A stretch of DNA of 64,000 nucleotides from JANRJY01 sp033763735 (lineage in GTDB: Bacteria > Bacteroidota > Bacteroidia > Cytophagales > UBA9547), in assembly GCA_033763735.1 (NCBI GenBank), contig JANRJY010000123.1, positions 1 to 64,000 on the forward strand, given 5' to 3'. Positions 53,829 through 63,490 of the stretch are shown here, piece after piece. Under the pieces are notes generated by a model. The model made no database searches. It was not told the origin of the DNA and saw only the letters and a program-made list of their open reading frames with translations. Every line of letters starts with the position of its first letter. Within the stretch, counting starts at the first letter, position 1. Both the position numbers and the translations under genes were made by a program.

Positions 53829-56800
53829 ATGTTTGATAGAATAATTAAATTTAGCATTGGCAACAAATTAATTGTTGCGATTTTGACTTTAGCAATGGCA
53901 ATTTGGGGTGGATATTCGCTTACCCAATTACCTATTGATGCTGTTCCTGATGTTACAAATAATCAAGTTCAGATTATTACCCATGCACCGGCACTAAGCG
54001 CACAAGAGGTTGAACGGTTCATAACTGCTCCTTTAGAAATAGCGTTTGCCAATGTACCCCAACAAATAGAAATCCGATCCATTTCACGTTCCGGGTTATC
54101 TGTGATTACAGTTGTATTTGAAGATGAAGCTGATTTATATCGTGCAAGGCAGTTAGTCTCCGAGCAAATAAAAGTTGCACAGCAAGTAATTCCTCCAAAT
54201 ATTGGTGTTCCGGAATTGGCTCCAATTACTACAGGTTTGGGCGAAATATATCAATATGTAGTGGATGTAAAACCCGGATATGAAGGGAAATACACTTTGG
54301 AAGACATACGTACCGTTCAAGATTGGATTGTAAAACGCAAACTTGCAGGCACACCCGGTGTAACAGAAGTTAGTTCGTTTGGTGGCAAATTAAAATCATA
54401 TGAAATAGCTGTTGATCCTGAAAAACTCAGGGCGATGGATATTAGCTTGATTCAAATATTTAAGGCATTAGAGACTAATAATGATAATACTGGGGGAAGT
54501 TATATCGAAAAAAATCATAGAGCACTTTTTATAAGAGGAGAAGGTTTAATTACATCCCTTGGAGATATTAAAAATATTGTAATTATAGAAAGAAATGGTA
54601 TTCCAATATATATTAATGATGTTGCAGAAGTGAATTTCAACTACGAAGTTCGATATGGTGCTATGACAAAGAACGGCAAAGGTGAAGTTGTAGGGGGCGT
54701 TGTGCTCATGCTCAAGGGAGCTAATTCCCAAAAGGTTATTGAAGCAGTAGAGAATAAAATAGCTAAAATCAATGAAATACTTCCGGAGGGATTGGTCATA
54801 ATTCCATTTATTAATCGCTCTGAATTAATTGAACGGGCCATTGGCACAGTTAAAAACAACCTGATTGAGGGAGGACTCATTGTAATATTTGTACTCGTTT
54901 TGCTATTGGGAAATTTACGGGCAGGCATTTTGGTAGCTTCAGTTATTCCATTATCCTTATTATTTGCATTTGCCTTAATGCACATGTTTGGTGTTTCGGC
55001 TAATTTGATGAGCTTGGGTGCTATTGACTTTGGCTTAGTTGTAGATGGTGCAGTTATAGTTGTGGAAGCTATTATGCATCATTTGGTAATTAATGCTCGT
55101 CAGTCCGGTGTTTTGAAAATAGATAGAAACGAAATGGATAATACCGTTTTTGAATCTGCTTCAAAAATCAGGCAATCAGCTGCTTTTGGAGAAATTATTA
55201 TATTAATTGTGTATCTTCCAATATGGGCACTGGCAGGCATTGAAGGTAAAATGTTCAAACCCATGGCACAAACCGTTTCATTTGCAATATTAGGTTCGTT
55301 AATATTATCAATGACATATGTGCCTATGGCGGCATCTGTTTTTTTAAGTAAAAAAATCAGAACCAACCCTGACATTTCTGAAAAAGTAATTGACAAATTG
55401 TACTCTTGGTACAAACCCGTGCTTATGTTTTGTATGAAAATCAAATTGCAAATTGTAGGACTGGCACTACTATTTTTGGTTTTTAGTTTATGGTTGTTTA
55501 CTAAATTAGGTGGCGAATTTTTACCCCGATTAGAAGAAGGTAACTTTGCAGTTGAAACTAAAATTGGCACCGGAAGTTCGCTTACTGATATGGTGGAAAC
55601 TTGTACCAAAGCCGAACAAATTTTATTACAATTTCCCGAAGTAAAGCAAGTAGTAAGTAGGATAGGAGCTCCTGAAATTCCTACGGATCCCATGCCTATG
55701 GAAAATGGCGACTTAATGATAATTCTTAAAAATAAATCAGAGTGGACAAGTGCAAAAACCATGCCTGAACTAGCTGAAAAAATGAATGATAAACTTAAGG
55801 CTATCCCCGGATTGCAACTCTCGTTTTTACAACCTATAGAAATGCGAACTAATGAACTTATATCTGGTGTAAGAGCTGATGTGGGTATAAAAATATTTGG
55901 AGATGACTTAAATGAGTTGCTGACTGTGGCACAAAAAACAGCCTCTTTAATTAGCAATGTTGAAGGAATCAAAGATTTGAAAGTAGAACCAATTGAAGAA
56001 GTGCCGCAAATATTAGTGACCTATAATAGAGAGCGAATTGCTCGATATGGACTGAATATTAAGGACTTGAATACCTTGCTTCGAACTAGCTTTGCCGGTG
56101 AGCGAGCTGGATATGTGTTTGAAGGAGAAAAACGATTCAGTTTGATTGTAAGATTAAGTGAAAAAAGCCGTAATGATATTACTGATTTGAGTGGCATTTA
56201 TATTGATTTGCCTAATGGAAACAAAATTCCATTTTCAGAAGTAGCAACTATCAAATATGCCGATGCACCTATGCAGGTTTCGCGCGAAAACACCAAACGT
56301 AGAGTATCAATTACTTTCAATGTGCGTGGCAGAGATGTAGAATCAACGGTAATAGAAACAGAGCAATTAATGAAGCAAAAAATTCAGTTGCCTCCCGGGT
56401 ACTTTTTTACATTTGGCGGCCAGTTTGAAAATTTGATTGAAGCAAAACAACGTCTTGTGATTGCAGTTCCGGTGGCTTTAGCTTTAATATTTTTATTATT
56501 ATTTTTTACTTTCCATTCTGCCAAAGATGCGTTGCTTATTTATTCATCCATACCCCTTTCGGCCATTGGAGGCATCATTGCATTATGGTGGAGAGATATG
56601 CCCTTTAGTATTTCAGCAGGCATTGGTTTTATTGCACTATTTGGGGTATGCGTACTAAATGGCATTGTTTTAATTAGTTATTTAAAATCTCTTGAAAAAG
56701 AAGGAGTTATGGATATAAATGAAAGAATATTTGAAGCTACAAAAGTGCGTTTCCGACCTGTAATTATGACTGCAATGGTCGCATCTTTAGGTTTTTTGCC

Positions 56801-56942
56801 AATGGCAATATCACACTCTGCAGGGGCAGAAGTTCAAAAACCTCTGGCAACCGTGGTAATAGGTGGTTTGGTTTCTGCTACATTGCTTACACTCATTGTA
56901 TTACCGATTTTATACAACTTGGCATATGCTAAAAAACAGTAA
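53829..56942 (+). CDS. CzcA/CusA-type heavy-metal RND efflux pump
   Basis: A 1,037-residue inner-membrane transporter with twelve predicted helices and two large periplasmic domains. The heavy-metal RND signature appears in helix 4 as DFGLVVDGAVIVVEAIMHHL. Also seen: GGYSLTQLPIDAVPDVTNNQ near the start, GLGEIYQYVV, FGEIIILIVYLPIWALAGIE, RPVIMTAMVASLGFLPMA and the C-terminal GGLVSATLLTLIVLPILYNL. The family exports divalent or monovalent metals (Zn/Co/Cd or Cu/Ag); the exact metal cannot be fixed. The adaptor gene overlaps its last 17 bases. Confidence 0.93.
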   Translation: MFDRIIKFSIGNKLIVAILTLAMAIWGGYSLTQLPIDAVPDVTNNQVQIITHAPALSAQEVERFITAPLEIAFANVPQQIEIRSISRSGLSVITVVFEDEADLYRARQLVSEQIKVAQQVIPPNIGVPELAPITTGLGEIYQYVVDVKPGYEGKYTLEDIRTVQDWIVKRKLAGTPGVTEVSSFGGKLKSYEIAVDPEKLRAMDISLIQIFKALETNNDNTGGSYIEKNHRALFIRGEGLITSLGDIKNIVIIERNGIPIYINDVAEVNFNYEVRYGAMTKNGKGEVVGGVVLMLKGANSQKVIEAVENKIAKINEILPEGLVIIPFINRSELIERAIGTVKNNLIEGGLIVIFVLVLLLGNLRAGILVASVIPLSLLFAFALMHMFGVSANLMSLGAIDFGLVVDGAVIVVEAIMHHLVINARQSGVLKIDRNEMDNTVFESASKIRQSAAFGEIIILIVYLPIWALAGIEGKMFKPMAQTVSFAILGSLILSMTYVPMAASVFLSKKIRTNPDISEKVIDKLYSWYKPVLMFCMKIKLQIVGLALLFLVFSLWLFTKLGGEFLPRLEEGNFAVETKIGTGSSLTDMVETCTKAEQILLQFPEVKQVVSRIGAPEIPTDPMPMENGDLMIILKNKSEWTSAKTMPELAEKMNDKLKAIPGLQLSFLQPIEMRTNELISGVRADVGIKIFGDDLNELLTVAQKTASLISNVEGIKDLKVEPIEEVPQILVTYNRERIARYGLNIKDLNTLLRTSFAGERAGYVFEGEKRFSLIVRLSEKSRNDITDLSGIYIDLPNGNKIPFSEVATIKYADAPMQVSRENTKRRVSITFNVRGRDVESTVIETEQLMKQKIQLPPGYFFTFGGQFENLIEAKQRLVIAVPVALALIFLLLFFTFHSAKDALLIYSSIPLSAIGGIIALWWRDMPFSISAGIGFIALFGVCVLNGIVLISYLKSLEKEGVMDINERIFEATKVRFRPVIMTAMVASLGFLPMAISHSAGAEVQKPLATVVIGGLVSATLLTLIVLPILYNLAYAKKQ

Positions 56943-58065
56943 TTTATTTCTAATTTTTTCAATAATCATAATTGTTTCGTGTAATACTAAACAAGAAGTA
57001 GTTGATAATTCAATAAACAAGGATAAAGATGAAATAGTATTAAGTACAGAACAAATTTCAAATTCCGGGATTGAATTGGGGTTGGTTCAAATCAAAAAGG
57101 TTACTAGTGAAGTGCTTGCCAATGGCATTATAGATGTGCCACCTCAAAACCTTGCGAGTGTAAGCACAGCCATGGGTGGATACGTGAAAAAGTCTAATAT
57201 TCTGCCGGGCACTCATGTGCATAAGGGAGAAGTTTTGTGTGAGCTTGAAAATTTGGATTTCATTCAAATGCAACAAGATTATTTAATTGCTAAAAATAAA
57301 CTGGAACTCGCTGAGTTGGAGCTCAAAAGACAAAGTGAACTTGCTCAGGTCAATGTAAATTCCAGACGAGAACTTCAGATTTCTACTTCTGAATACAATA
57401 TAAATAAGGCATCCGTGAATGCTTTAGAACAAAAACTAAAAATATTAGGCATTAATATTATTGATTTAATACAAGGTAACATTGCTCCTCGGGTTATAAT
57501 AAAATCCCCCATTACTGGGGATGTCAAAAAAGTTCACATAACTTTAGGTAAATACATTAATAACTCTGATCCTTTATTCGATATTGTAGATAATTCGCAT
57601 ATGCATTTGGAGCTGAGTGTGTTTGAAAAAGATATTTTAAAAATAGAAAAAAATGAACTTATTCGTTTTAAGGTACCAGCGGTGAGTGAGGAAGAATTTA
57701 CAGGTAAAGTGTATTTAGTTGGTAAAACTTTTGACCCCATTAGTCGGACCATTTTAGTACACGGACACATGGATAATGAAGACAAGAAAAAATTGTTTCC
57801 GGGCATGTATGTAACTGCCAAAATAGAAACCAGTAATTACCAAACCAAAGTGATTCCTGAAGATGCATTAATTCGTCAGGATGGCAAAAATTATATTTAT
57901 CTTTCAAAAAGAATACGTTTTGACAGTATACGTTTCAGGCAAATTCCTGTCCAAATTGGCACGATTGCTAATGGTTATGCGGAAATAAAAACAATCTTAA
58001 TTGATACAATCGTTACTAAAGGAGCTTATTACATTCAATCTGAAATGAATAAATCAGAAGATTAA
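56926..58065 (+). CDS. CzcB-type efflux RND periplasmic adaptor lipoprotein
   Basis: Start placed at ATG 56926 (MLKNSNLFLIFSIIIIVSCN), whose lipobox IIVSC identifies Cys19 as acylated; 379 residues. A longer open frame has no sensible start. An acidic linker is followed by the lipoyl/barrel-sandwich halves (about 75-125, GGYVKKSNILPGTHVHKGEVLCEL; and later VIIKSPITGDVKKVHITLGK), an alpha hairpin between them, and the beta-barrel domain (LVGKTFDPISRTILVHG). It bridges the RND pump and a TolC-family channel, here probably the one at 47.4 kb. It overlaps the pump gene by 17 bp. Confidence 0.9.
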   Translation: MLKNSNLFLIFSIIIIVSCNTKQEVVDNSINKDKDEIVLSTEQISNSGIELGLVQIKKVTSEVLANGIIDVPPQNLASVSTAMGGYVKKSNILPGTHVHKGEVLCELENLDFIQMQQDYLIAKNKLELAELELKRQSELAQVNVNSRRELQISTSEYNINKASVNALEQKLKILGINIIDLIQGNIAPRVIIKSPITGDVKKVHITLGKYINNSDPLFDIVDNSHMHLELSVFEKDILKIEKNELIRFKVPAVSEEEFTGKVYLVGKTFDPISRTILVHGHMDNEDKKKLFPGMYVTAKIETSNYQTKVIPEDALIRQDGKNYIYLSKRIRFDSIRFRQIPVQIGTIANGYAEIKTILIDTIVTKGAYYIQSEMNKSED

Positions 58066-58127
58066 AACCTTTTTTTTGAAATCAAATCAGAATTTCTTTA
58101 ATTTGTTTCAAAACAAACCTTATCAAA

Positions 58128-59063
58128 ATGAAGCTCCAATCAGCAATTAAAAGTTGTTTACTTTTTGCATTTGCATTAAGCCAAATTCAAGCACAAATGA
58201 TTGTTCCAGAAAAACGTACCACCATGGAAGGCGAAAAATGGGGTTACAAAAACATGGAAACAGGTGAGAAGACCACCAAGGCTTTGTACGATATTGCCTA
58301 TGACTTCAAAGGTAACTTTGCGGTAGCAAAGAAAGGGGGTAAACTTGGTTATTTAAACAGAAAGGGCAAAGAAATAACACCATTCAAATACGATGTTGCA
58401 GAGGATTTCATTAATGGTTTTGCTAAAGTTCAGGTTGGAGAAGGAAAGGGATTTATTGATAGTACCGGAAAAGAGATTTGTGATTTAAAATTTATTAGAT
58501 TACGCAATTTTCAAGAAGGATTCGCCACAGCTTCGCTTGAAGAATTTGGCAGAACAGGTTTTATCAATACTAAAGGCGTAATGTCGAGCCGTTTTTACTT
58601 CGACAATGCAGGCTCATTTAACGAAGGATTGGCTTGGGTAGAATTTAAGGGGAAAGTGGGTTTTATCAACAAAAATGGAGACGAAATTATAAAACCAACT
58701 TATGATTGGACGCAGGAATCGGGTTATAAAAATGGATTTACCTTAGTGATGAAAAAGCAAAAATATGGTTGCATTGACAAAATGGGCAAAGAATTTATAC
58801 CACTGGTTTACAGCGAAGTTAAAAGATTCGGTCCTGATAGTACTTTGATATTAGTAAAAAATAATGAAGGTAAGTTTGGATTATACGACAAAAAAGGTGC
58901 TAAATTAATTCCTGAATTATTTGGAAAAATATCTGACTATCAGGTGTATGATGGCAAAATGTATGCATCTGTTTTTCGCAACCCCAATGATGATGTATTT
59001 ATTTACATTAATGACAAAGGCAAATGTGAAGAGTTTAATGGCAAGCCATGTCCGGAAGAGTGA
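58128..59063 (+). CDS. Secreted WG-repeat protein (8 repeats)
   Basis: A 311-residue protein with signal peptide ending SQIQAQ. The rest is about eight WG repeats: KWGYKNMETGEKTTKALYD, KLGYLNRKGKEITPFKYD, GKGFIDSTGKEICDL, RTGFINTKG, KVGFINKNGDEIIKPTYD, KYGCIDKMGKEFIPLVY, KFGLYDKKGAKLIPEL and a final IYINDKGK. It is a short relative of the roughly 1,080-residue protein at 41.5-44.7 kb. Ligand unknown. It follows the efflux pair by 62 bp on the same strand. Confidence 0.85.
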   Translation: MKLQSAIKSCLLFAFALSQIQAQMIVPEKRTTMEGEKWGYKNMETGEKTTKALYDIAYDFKGNFAVAKKGGKLGYLNRKGKEITPFKYDVAEDFINGFAKVQVGEGKGFIDSTGKEICDLKFIRLRNFQEGFATASLEEFGRTGFINTKGVMSSRFYFDNAGSFNEGLAWVEFKGKVGFINKNGDEIIKPTYDWTQESGYKNGFTLVMKKQKYGCIDKMGKEFIPLVYSEVKRFGPDSTLILVKNNEGKFGLYDKKGAKLIPELFGKISDYQVYDGKMYASVFRNPNDDVFIYINDKGKCEEFNGKPCPEE

Positions 59064-59083
59064 AAACAAAATTATTTATGTTT

Positions 59084-59383
59084 TTACTTTATTAATTTGC
59101 CATGTATTACTCTTAATATAATCACTTCATCATTTTTAATCTTATAAACAAAAATACAGGTATCTTCAAAAACCGCACATCTGTATTTCCATCTTTTAAA
59201 AGCGGACTTTCTACATATTGCAAATTTGTCAGGCAACAATCCAAGAGTATTGCCAAATTCTAAAAGTCTGTTGTAATATTTTTTAGCTGTTTCCGGATAA
59301 CCTTGATTGGTAATGTAATAGGCAATGTTAGCCATTTCAGTGATAGCTCTATCACTATTTATTACCTTGATTTTTTGTACCAC
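59084..59383 (-). CDS. RelE/ParE family toxin
   Basis: A 99-residue toxin: VQKIKVINSDRAITEMANIA, the helical hairpin ITNQGYPETAKKYYNRLLEF, then CRKSAFKRWKYRCAVF and the C-terminal IILRVIHGKLIK. RelE/ParE fold with a basic C-terminal strand. It overlaps the antitoxin gene by 22 bp on the same strand, an antitoxin-first coupled pair. Second toxin-antitoxin pair in the window. Confidence 0.8.
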   Translation of the reverse strand: MVQKIKVINSDRAITEMANIAYYITNQGYPETAKKYYNRLLEFGNTLGLLPDKFAICRKSAFKRWKYRCAVFEDTCIFVYKIKNDEVIILRVIHGKLIK

Positions 59384-59652
59384 TTATCAATCAATTTCTC
59401 TCCAATAATTTTCGCTTCCTCCATGGTATAGAACACAGTTTCCTTTTCCATATCTTCTGCGAGTTCTTCTAACTGAGCATCAGTAAGTGGTGGTCCCGGC
59501 AAATGAAGCCTGTTTTTCCAATCGTCAGCAGCCGCTTCTGTAGATTTTTCCTCAATGGTATCAACCCTTTCGATTCCTTTGGTTTTTAACAAGGACAATT
59601 TAATTGCAGCCAAATTCGCTGAATCAGATACAGAAACTAATAGATGTTGCAT
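59362..59652 (-). CDS. Antitoxin of the adjacent RelE/ParE-type pair
   Basis: Start placed at the ATG ending at 59652 (MQHLLVSVSDSANLAAIKLS), 96 residues; ATG 24 bases upstream is an alternative. The N terminus looks like the DNA-binding strand of a small antitoxin (HLLVSVSDSANLAAIKLSLL) and the C-terminal half is acidic and helical (PLTDAQLEELAEDMEKET, EAKIIGEKLIDKWYKK) for toxin neutralisation. The gene ends inside the toxin gene. Confidence 0.65.
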   Translation of the reverse strand: MQHLLVSVSDSANLAAIKLSLLKTKGIERVDTIEEKSTEAAADDWKNRLHLPGPPLTDAQLEELAEDMEKETVFYTMEEAKIIGEKLIDKWYKKSR

Positions 59653-59816
59653 GATGCAAAATATTTGTACTATCAAAAATACGAATATTTGACGATTTTA
59701 CAATCAACCATTTTTCCCAACTTTCGGGAAATAATTAATCTATTACCGAAGTGATACAATTACTACATACACCCAAATTATTATTACTTTAGCCATAATA
59801 TTGATAGTTGTTTTGT

Positions 59817-62800
59817 ATGTTTAGAAAGACGCTTGTATTAGCATTTTTAAGTATTGTATTTTTTTCTATTGCATATTTGAATTTTTCAGGGTTTTATCCT
59901 CAGAAAGTCAATTTTGAAGATAGCGAGACTGCAAAAACTAATGAACTAATCAAAAAAAGTATTAAGGAATGTGATATTGTTTTAGGTAAAATTTCGGACT
60001 TATTGTGCAATGAAAAGCCGACATTTTCGATTCTCAATTCAATTTCCTCAATTCCATTTACGGTATATAAAAATCAAGAAATTATTTATTGGCCCTATTC
60101 ACGCTATATCCCTCCTTATAATTCAATTAAACAGGACTATAAATACAAAATTATTCGTTCACCGGAAGGGCGATTTTTAACTGTAAAGTATTCATTTTTA
60201 AATAACAACGACAAATACGATGTTGCTTTTTTGATTTGTATTACCAATAATTTTGAGGTCGAAAATAAATATTTGAAATCTGGTCCGAATCCGGCTTTTT
60301 TCAATCCTGCTTGTAGAGCTGTTAATCTTTATCCAGGGCAATATAATATTTACACGCCCGACAACTATTTTCTTTTTTCGCTTGAGTACTTCGAAGATGC
60401 CACATTTGCACAGATCAAAGAAAATATAGGTTGGTTATTTTTGATAATTGGTTGTATATTATTTATATATTTTGTTTTTCAATTATCTGATTTAAAGACA
60501 CCTACATCAATATTTTCCATTGCACTATCTACAATTATTTTGATAGAAATTTTGTATTTTTTAATTGAAAAATGGGCTTCTAATCAAAAGTCCTTTTCAA
60601 CTGAAATTTCAGATATCAAGTTTTTAGTTCATTGGTTGTTTATTCAATTAGCTGCCATTGCTATAATTATTTTTATTTCAACACAAAGAGCATTTTATCA
60701 TGAAATTCAAAGCTATTTTAAAAAAGGAATAAAATATGTTCATGCGATTTTCCCTTTACTTATTTTAACGCCTTTATCAACTTCAATTGTTTTTTATCAC
60801 TTTCTGCTAACCATAAATAATTCAGAAATTGCAAATATTTCAATTGAAACATTTATAAACTTTAACTATTTCAAAATATTATCTCTCTTTTCAATTATTC
60901 TTTTTTCGGTGTTATTTTTTATTTTGTCTGCTGTGTCTATCCGTTTTTGGGATTTTTTGGAAAGTAAAAATAAACAAAGACTATATGTGCTTTTGTTGGT
61001 TATAATAATTACTTCTGCTGTTGTTTTATATCTATTATTTGGAATTCAATTTGCAATAGTATCGATTGCCACAGGGGTGTATTTAATTATAATAAAAGAA
61101 ACCCGTCTTAATAACACACTCAACAGAATCCGATACATCACATACTTGTATTTTTTTATATGTATCGCATTCGTTTCAATAGCTGTTACTGCGGCTTTAT
61201 ATGAATCCAGAGTGAAAAAATTGAATGAAAACTCCACACTTTTGGCTCAAAAGGTAATTTCGAAATGGGGCAAAACCGATGTTGATATTTTATTTGATAT
61301 TTCTCGTAAAATCAGTGTTGACAAATATTTTGTTTATAAGTTATCCGGACCATTTATGGAATTTGAAATGGTAAAAACTAAAATCAAAAAGTTTTATTTA
61401 AGAGATTTTTTGGCTGATTATGAGACAAATGTATATATTTTTGATAGTAAAGGTCAACCATTAAGCGATATGGCCAGAAATTATTTTGCAATTACAAATA
61501 ATTTAAAAGCACCAGCTTTCAAAACCAATTACAGAAATATTTACCGACAAATTGGACAACAATCGGTTTTTTATATCAATATCGAAGTTGTTGAAAAATC
61601 ACAAAAACTTGCTTACATTTTGATTGAGAACAAACTCAAAAAGAAGGTAGCAAATAGTGTTATTCCAGAACTTTTTCGCGAATCCGAAGAACATACAAAT
61701 ACTCAATATTTGAATTATGCAACGTACGAAAACCAAAGGTTGCTTGCTTCTTCAGGTGCATTTAATTACAATAAATATTTCAATTTTATTGATTCTACAG
61801 TTTTGAATTCGCTAAAAACCGGAATTTATAAATTTAATTTTTGGCACAAATATTATTCGTATACTGGAAACAAAGGAGTGATTGTCAGCTGTTTGCTCCC
61901 ATCGCCATTAAGTCTGTATGCTAATTTCTCACTAATATTTGTGTGTTTTGCTTTTATGCTTGGCTTTGTAATATTTGCAAACACTTTTTATGTCAAAATT
62001 AATCAGGCGTCTACCTCCTATACAACTAAAATTCAGGTGTTTATCAATGCTGCTTTTTTCATTCCCTTAGTTATAGTTTCAATTGTTTCTTTTTGGGTTT
62101 TATCAAACGTTTATACCCATGAAGTTGAAGAAACTTTTGAAAAAAAATCTACAGAAGTTGCTTTGCAGGTTTCGAATGGTTATTCAAAAGAATCATCCCA
62201 ACTTGAATCTGTGATTAAGAACCTGGGTATCAGTGACGTTTTGTTTTATAACATTCAGGGTATATTAGTCAATTACAATGCAGATGAAAACCCTTCTTAT
62301 CATCTTTTCTCTTCTTATCTGAACCCAAAAGCATATGAGCAACTGTTTGAAAATAAGGATATTAGCTGCATTTTGCCAGAGCGATTTGGGCTTTTTTCTT
62401 ATAAAACTGCATATCATACCGTATTTTCACCTAAAGATGGTCAAGTAGTAGGTGTAATTGCCTTGCCTTTTTTTGATTCTTACAACGAAATTGAAAATCG
62501 TATTATTTGGGTATTTTCCATTATGCTATCTATTTTTACTACTGTTTTTGTCCTTTTTTTAATACTATCGTTTTTTGCTTCACAGGCGCTTACTAAGCCA
62601 TTAATGTTGCTAACAAAAAAAATAAAAACGCTTACTCTTGGAAATCACAATGAACCTTTGAATTACAAAGCAAAGGATGAAATAGGATTACTGGTAAACG
62701 AATACAATAAAATGATAATTAAGCTTGAGGAAAGTCGAAAATTTTTAGCAGATAGGGAGAAAGAAACTGCCTGGAAAGATATGGCACGCCAATTAGCTCA

Positions 62801-63425
62801 TGAGATTAAAAACCCTCTTACGCCAATGAAATTGATTCTGCAAAATATGCAAAACAAATTAAGAAGAGGAGAATCAATAGAACTTGATCAACAAGTATCT
62901 TCAATGCTTACACATATTGATACATTAAGTGACATAGCTACTTCATTTTCTACATTTACTCAAATGCCTGATATTGAGGTAAAGGCTACAAATATTTCGA
63001 GTGTAATTCGCAATTGCGCTGCTTTGTTTGAAAATGAACATAATATGCAAATTGATACAAAAAATATTACTCCAAATATAATGGGTTATGCTGATGAAAA
63101 ATTGTTAAGCAGAATAGGTATTAATTTGCTTATCAATGCTTTTGAATCCATTGAATATGGCAAAACTCCTATTATTGAAATAAATTTGTATTTGGATACT
63201 TCCAATCAAATAATTTGTTCAATCACTGATAATGGAGGAGGTATTCCGGCAGAAAATCATAATCAAGTGTTTCAACCCAATTTTAGCACCAAAACTTACG
63301 GATCGGGTATTGGACTTGCGGTTGCTAAAAAAGGTATAGAACAGATGGGTGGCAAAATTTGGTTTGAAACGCAATTGGGAATAGGAACAACTTTTTATAT
63401 TTCATTAAAATCAGCACCAAGTTAA
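59817..63425 (+). CDS. Large membrane sensor histidine kinase (NtrY-like)
   Basis: A 1,202-residue inner-membrane kinase; ATG 59817 preferred over TTG 59808. After an N-terminal TM and a periplasmic region (about 40-200) comes a bundle of six or more helices (about 205-460), then a second extracytoplasmic region, a TM near 700 and another sensor-like region, a TM near 915, and a HAMP domain (about 935-985; SQALTKPLMLLTKKIKTL). The His-phosphorylation helix is MARQLAHEIKNPLTPMKL (phospho-His near residue 995), and the HATPase has DNGGGIPAENHNQVFQPNFS and GSGIGLAVAKKGIEQMGG. EIKNPLTP is typical of NtrY-type kinases. No response regulator lies next to it in the window, so its partner is unknown. 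Confidence 0.88.
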   Translation: MFRKTLVLAFLSIVFFSIAYLNFSGFYPQKVNFEDSETAKTNELIKKSIKECDIVLGKISDLLCNEKPTFSILNSISSIPFTVYKNQEIIYWPYSRYIPPYNSIKQDYKYKIIRSPEGRFLTVKYSFLNNNDKYDVAFLICITNNFEVENKYLKSGPNPAFFNPACRAVNLYPGQYNIYTPDNYFLFSLEYFEDATFAQIKENIGWLFLIIGCILFIYFVFQLSDLKTPTSIFSIALSTIILIEILYFLIEKWASNQKSFSTEISDIKFLVHWLFIQLAAIAIIIFISTQRAFYHEIQSYFKKGIKYVHAIFPLLILTPLSTSIVFYHFLLTINNSEIANISIETFINFNYFKILSLFSIILFSVLFFILSAVSIRFWDFLESKNKQRLYVLLLVIIITSAVVLYLLFGIQFAIVSIATGVYLIIIKETRLNNTLNRIRYITYLYFFICIAFVSIAVTAALYESRVKKLNENSTLLAQKVISKWGKTDVDILFDISRKISVDKYFVYKLSGPFMEFEMVKTKIKKFYLRDFLADYETNVYIFDSKGQPLSDMARNYFAITNNLKAPAFKTNYRNIYRQIGQQSVFYINIEVVEKSQKLAYILIENKLKKKVANSVIPELFRESEEHTNTQYLNYATYENQRLLASSGAFNYNKYFNFIDSTVLNSLKTGIYKFNFWHKYYSYTGNKGVIVSCLLPSPLSLYANFSLIFVCFAFMLGFVIFANTFYVKINQASTSYTTKIQVFINAAFFIPLVIVSIVSFWVLSNVYTHEVEETFEKKSTEVALQVSNGYSKESSQLESVIKNLGISDVLFYNIQGILVNYNADENPSYHLFSSYLNPKAYEQLFENKDISCILPERFGLFSYKTAYHTVFSPKDGQVVGVIALPFFDSYNEIENRIIWVFSIMLSIFTTVFVLFLILSFFASQALTKPLMLLTKKIKTLTLGNHNEPLNYKAKDEIGLLVNEYNKMIIKLEESRKFLADREKETAWKDMARQLAHEIKNPLTPMKLILQNMQNKLRRGESIELDQQVSSMLTHIDTLSDIATSFSTFTQMPDIEVKATNISSVIRNCAALFENEHNMQIDTKNITPNIMGYADEKLLSRIGINLLINAFESIEYGKTPIIEINLYLDTSNQIICSITDNGGGIPAENHNQVFQPNFSTKTYGSGIGLAVAKKGIEQMGGKIWFETQLGIGTTFYISLKSAPS

Positions 63426-63490
63426 TATTTGTGTCAATAGGATTAATATAAACTAATAAGTAAGATTGTAACTCAACAATACTTTGCACC

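Noticed and set aside
55100..55972. 290-codon minus-strand ORF in the RND pump gene
   Set aside because: Antisense to a clearly conserved CzcA-like protein; composition rich in Ser/Leu/Ile as expected of an antisense frame.
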